This document shows, one piece after another, positions 8,287 to 9,863 of a stretch of DNA of 9,863 nt. Position 1 is the stretch's first letter. Each line of letters starts with the position of its first letter. Both the position numbers and the translations under genes were made by a program. Origin of the DNA: CAYVVT01 sp964454335 (GTDB lineage Bacteria > Fidelibacterota > UBA8477 > JABMPR01); assembly GCA_964454335.1 (NCBI GenBank), contig CAYVVT010000032.1, forward strand, positions 1-9,863. The letters are read 5' to 3'. The notes below the pieces were generated by a model. It ran no database searches. It saw only the letters and a program-made list of their open reading frames with translations, and was not told the origin of the DNA.

Positions 8287-8694
8287 CTAGTGAACACCTC
8301 TGGCTTTGAGATAGGGGCCATAGGCCTGATCCAGTCCCAGAGTATGATCCAGCAGCCAGCCAGCCAGAAAATCCAGCATGCTGTTCACCGAAACCCCCGA
8401 ACCCTCATCGAACTGACGTCGGTACTCTTTTACCCGGACCAGGAGTTCCAGGTGCTCCTGGATATGTTCATCCAGTTCAGGATATTCATGCAGATCCATC
8501 ATGGCCTCTTCAGCGGTAAAATGATACAGGGTATAGTGGAACAGCTGATCCAGAATGACTTCGATCACCTTTTCAGTCTCTCCCTCCTCCTGGGCTTTCA
8601 GTAGCGTGTTGATTATCCTGAACAGGGTCTTGTGGTGGGTATCGAATTCCCGGATCCCCACACTGAAGCGGTCTTCCCAATGGATTTGCTGCAT
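8287..8694 (-). CDS. Bacteriohemerythrin
   Basis: This is a 135-residue four-helix protein that binds oxygen at a non-haem di-iron centre. The start matches the family: W6, then SVGIREFDTHHKTLF. All seven expected iron ligands can be assigned: His21, His58 and Glu62 (HFTAEE), His77 and His81 (HIQEH), His117 and Asp122 (WLLDHTLGLD). It is a single-domain form with no signal peptide or attached signalling domain, so it is probably a cytoplasmic oxygen store, carrier or sensor; microaerobic life is a reasonable inference. The start is supported by GGGAGG (plus-strand 8702-8707) seven bases upstream. It is divergent from the cyclophilin gene. Confidence 0.95.
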   Translation of the reverse strand: MQQIHWEDRFSVGIREFDTHHKTLFRIINTLLKAQEEGETEKVIEVILDQLFHYTLYHFTAEEAMMDLHEYPELDEHIQEHLELLVRVKEYRRQFDEGSGVSVNSMLDFLAGWLLDHTLGLDQAYGPYLKARGVH

Positions 8695-8733
8695 GGCAGT
8701 CCCTCCCGGATTGTTTTGGAGCGGCGGTGGAAA

Positions 8734-8761
8734 CTTATGGGAATAGCCCGGCGAACGTCAA
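8734..8761 (-). promoter_or_regulatory. Candidate hemerythrin promoter
   Basis: On the minus strand TTGACG (plus-strand 8756-8761), which matches five of six -35 bases, is followed after 16 bases by CATAAG (plus-strand 8734-8739), which matches four of six -10 bases. Transcription would start near 8727, leaving a leader of about 33 bases that contains the ribosome binding site. Confidence 0.4.
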
Positions 8762-8794
8762 CCTAAAAAACTTTTCATTGAATAGAATCTGCTT

Positions 8795-8803
8795 TGGTAT
8801 TAT
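8795..8803 (+). promoter_or_regulatory. Candidate extended -10 promoter of the cyclophilin gene
   Basis: TGG-TATTAT forms an extended -10 element (TGn at 8795-8797, TATTAT at 8798-8803). The -35 region is poor (TTCATT, 8774-8779), as is common for extended -10 promoters. The start would be near 8810, about 46 bases before the ATG. It is placed back to back with the hemerythrin promoter. Confidence 0.35.
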
Positions 8804-8817
8804 TGGAACCGTGATGT

Positions 8818-8858
8818 GTGAATGTTGAACGTCGAACAGAGAATGGAAACGTTAAATG
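8818..8858 (+). repeat. Degenerate heptamer array running into the cyclophilin start codon
   Basis: The leader reads as near-heptamers of the form NNGAANG: GTGAATG, TTGAACG, TCGAACA, GAGAATG, GGAAACG (sharing one base with the previous unit), TTAAATG. The ATG at 8856 is the end of the last unit. The pattern is loose, but four units are in strict 7-base register. GGAAA (8845-8849) is the only ribosome-site candidate. Confidence 0.45.
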
Positions 8859-9344
8859 TCAAAACAATGGTCAAGTCCACCCGAAATGCAGATCGACGCC
8901 AGCCGCGTTTACCGTGTCGAGATGGAAACCAGCAAGGGTACCATCACCCTCGATCTTTTCCCGGAACATGCGCCAGAGACTGTGAACAATTTCATGTTCC
9001 TGGCAGGCGAAGGTTACTATGAGGATGTCAGCTTTCACAGGGTGATACCCAATTTCATGATCCAGGGCGGTGATCCCACCGGTACCGGCCGTGGTGGTCC
9101 CGGCTATACGTTCAAGGATGAATTCAGCGGCAATCCCTTGAAGCATCAGACCGGCGTCATCTCCATGGCCAACGCCGGACCGAATACCAACGGCAGCCAG
9201 TTCTTCATCACCCATGGCCCCCAGCCGCATCTGGATGGGAGACACACCGTGTTCGGTCGTGCCGTTGATTGTCAGGACGTGGTGGATGCCATTCAACAGG
9301 GCGACAAGATCCTCTCAATCAAAGAGGTTGAGTCTCCAGCCTAA
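8856..9344 (+). CDS. Cyclophilin-type peptidyl-prolyl cis-trans isomerase
   Basis: This is a 162-residue single-domain cyclophilin that speeds proline isomerisation during protein folding. The active-site segment FHRVIPNFMIQGGD is at 60-73, with catalytic Arg62 and pocket residues Phe67 and Gln70. MANAGPNTNGSQFFIT (104-119) and HLDGRHTVFGRA (125-136) follow. The tryptophan that binds cyclosporin in human CypA is replaced by His125, which is common in bacteria and predicts weak cyclosporin binding. There is no signal peptide, so it is cytoplasmic (PpiB-like). A short polar N-terminal extension (1-17) precedes the fold. It is divergent from hemerythrin and convergent with groES. Confidence 0.95.
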   Translation: MSKQWSSPPEMQIDASRVYRVEMETSKGTITLDLFPEHAPETVNNFMFLAGEGYYEDVSFHRVIPNFMIQGGDPTGTGRGGPGYTFKDEFSGNPLKHQTGVISMANAGPNTNGSQFFITHGPQPHLDGRHTVFGRAVDCQDVVDAIQQGDKILSIKEVESPA

Positions 9345-9415
9345 TTAAATGGGACGCGTATAAACGCCGAAAAAATGCAGGATTGGAATAGTGCTCAATT
9401 AGAACCATTTATCCC

Positions 9416-9445
9416 ATCCGCGTAAATCCGCGTGTTTCCGTGTCC
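9416..9445. repeat. Three degenerate decamer repeats
   Basis: Three contiguous 10-bp units, ATCCGCGTAA, ATCCGCGTGT and TTCCGTGTCC, share the core TCCG-Y-GT. The first two are identical in eight leading bases. A 10-bp period places each unit on the same face of the helix. They lie in the convergent gap between the cyclophilin and groES genes, just before the terminator. Confidence 0.55.
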
Positions 9446-9460
9446 AATTTCAGCCAATAA

Positions 9461-9486
9461 AAAAGGGAGCCACCTGGCTCCCTTTT
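9461..9486. terminator. Bidirectional intrinsic terminator between cyclophilin and groES
   Basis: A perfect 11-bp stem, AAAAGGGAGCC (9461-9471) and GGCTCCCTTTT (9476-9486), has an ACCT loop. Extra A residues lie on the left, so both strands give a G/C-rich hairpin with a T-run. It serves cyclophilin on the plus strand and groEL-groES on the minus strand, 22 bases after the groES stop codon. Confidence 0.93.
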
Positions 9487-9508
9487 CACTTCGCAATCGA
9501 GACTAACG

Positions 9509-9778
9509 CTAGTTCAGCTTGGCCAGGATATCGCTGCGGCTGACGATGAGGTAGTCGGTACCGTCATAGCTCAGCTCATCGCCGGCATATTTGCCATAGA
9601 GGATGACATCACCCTCCTTGATGAGTTCATTGAGCTCTTCATCATTGCCAACGGCGGCCACGGTGCCGCGACGCGGCTTTTCCTTGGCTGTGTCCGGGAT
9701 GATGATCCCGGAGGCTGTGGTCTCTTCTTCGCCGGCTGGTTCCACCAGCACTCGGTCATCTAAAGGTTGGATTTTCAT
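9509..9778 (-). CDS. groES: Co-chaperonin GroES
   Basis: This is an 89-residue GroES (Cpn10), the seven-part lid of the GroEL folding chamber. The core MKIQPLDDRVLVEP starts it. The mobile loop that binds GroEL spans about 16-33, with the IIIP hydrophobic contact at 25-28. YGKYAG (61-66) and the closing YLIVSRSDILA are conserved. It is shorter than the 94-97 residues of E. coli-type GroES: the roof hairpin is reduced to GNDEELNELIKEGD (44-57), as in Bacteroidetes-type proteins from memory. AAGGA (plus-strand 9789-9793) lies ten bases before the ATG. It follows groEL on the same strand by 30 bases, so the two are probably cotranscribed, in the reverse of the usual order. Confidence 0.97.
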   Translation of the reverse strand: MKIQPLDDRVLVEPAGEEETTASGIIIPDTAKEKPRRGTVAAVGNDEELNELIKEGDVILYGKYAGDELSYDGTDYLIVSRSDILAKLN

Positions 9779-9808
9779 ATTGAAAAGATCCTTCTATCAG
9801 GTTTTGGT

Positions 9809-9863
9809 TTAATACATTCCACCCATACCGCCCATACCGGGAGCACCACCGGCAGGCATTGGC
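9809..9863 (-). CDS. groEL: Chaperonin GroEL, C-terminal end only
   Basis: On the minus strand the last seventeen codons read PMPAGGAPGMGGMGGMY and then TAA (plus-strand 9809-9811). A Gly-Gly-Met tail after a Pro/Ala-rich linker is the hallmark of GroEL, where it hangs into the folding cavity. The position next to groES supports this. The rest of the gene, and any CIRCE or heat-shock promoter in front of it, lie outside the window. The final residue is Tyr rather than Met. Confidence 0.9.
   Translation of the reverse strand, partial: PMPAGGAPGMGGMGGMY

Noticed and set aside
8103..8321. Minus-strand open frame of 72 codons after the hemerythrin gene
   Set aside because: It overlaps the hemerythrin C-terminus in another frame, lacks a Shine-Dalgarno sequence and resembles nothing known.

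Overview
The window is bacterial chromosomal DNA of moderate G+C content. It carries mostly housekeeping genes, each usually in its own transcription unit, separated by unusually repeat-rich and hairpin-rich intergenic DNA. No phage, transposase, CRISPR array or defence system is visible. The short FCB-type GroES (Bacteroidetes-like roof region), an exported PepF-type peptidase, an AYVGRDE-type pterin domain in MetH, and micro-repeat-laden gaps suggest an environmental Gram-negative bacterium, possibly from the FCB side of the tree. That placement is inference and only moderately secure.

Layout, left to right. (1) The 3' part of a membrane protein on the plus strand (2-1036). It has an EF-hand-like N-terminal region and a NicO/RcnA-like (nickel/cobalt) membrane part that has lost the family's signature motifs. 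(2) A 143-bp gap (1037-1179) made almost entirely of short tandem repeats: seven copies of a perfect heptamer, a 10-bp hairpin, then nine degenerate 7-8-mers. (3) metH, complete cobalamin-dependent methionine synthase (1180-4596). (4) A REPIN-like inverted doublet of palindromes (about 4605-4727) between convergent genes; one half is also the terminator of the next gene. (5) A secreted or periplasmic M3 oligoendopeptidase F on the minus strand (4749-6638). (6) A divergent promoter region with a palindromic operator inside the promoter spacer of the next gene. (7) A HisN-like histidinol-phosphatase / inositol monophosphatase family enzyme (6830-7594). (8) A small RRM RNA-binding protein on the minus strand (7682-7936). 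(9) A 350-bp gap with no credible protein gene but some structured elements. (10) A bacteriohemerythrin on the minus strand (8287-8694). (11) A cyclophilin-type peptidyl-prolyl isomerase on the plus strand (8856-9344). (12) groES (9509-9778, minus) preceded on its own strand by the last codons of groEL (9809-9863, minus). The order is therefore groEL-groES, the reverse of the usual operon.

Functional reading. A possible cobalt/nickel-linked membrane protein sits upstream of a B12-dependent enzyme. The right-hand part groups folding factors (cyclophilin, GroES, GroEL) with an RNA-binding protein and a non-haem di-iron oxygen-binding protein. Apart from groEL-groES, no tight operon is evident. 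The most unusual content lies in the intergenic DNA and in the decayed transporter-like gene rather than in a recognisable new enzyme system.
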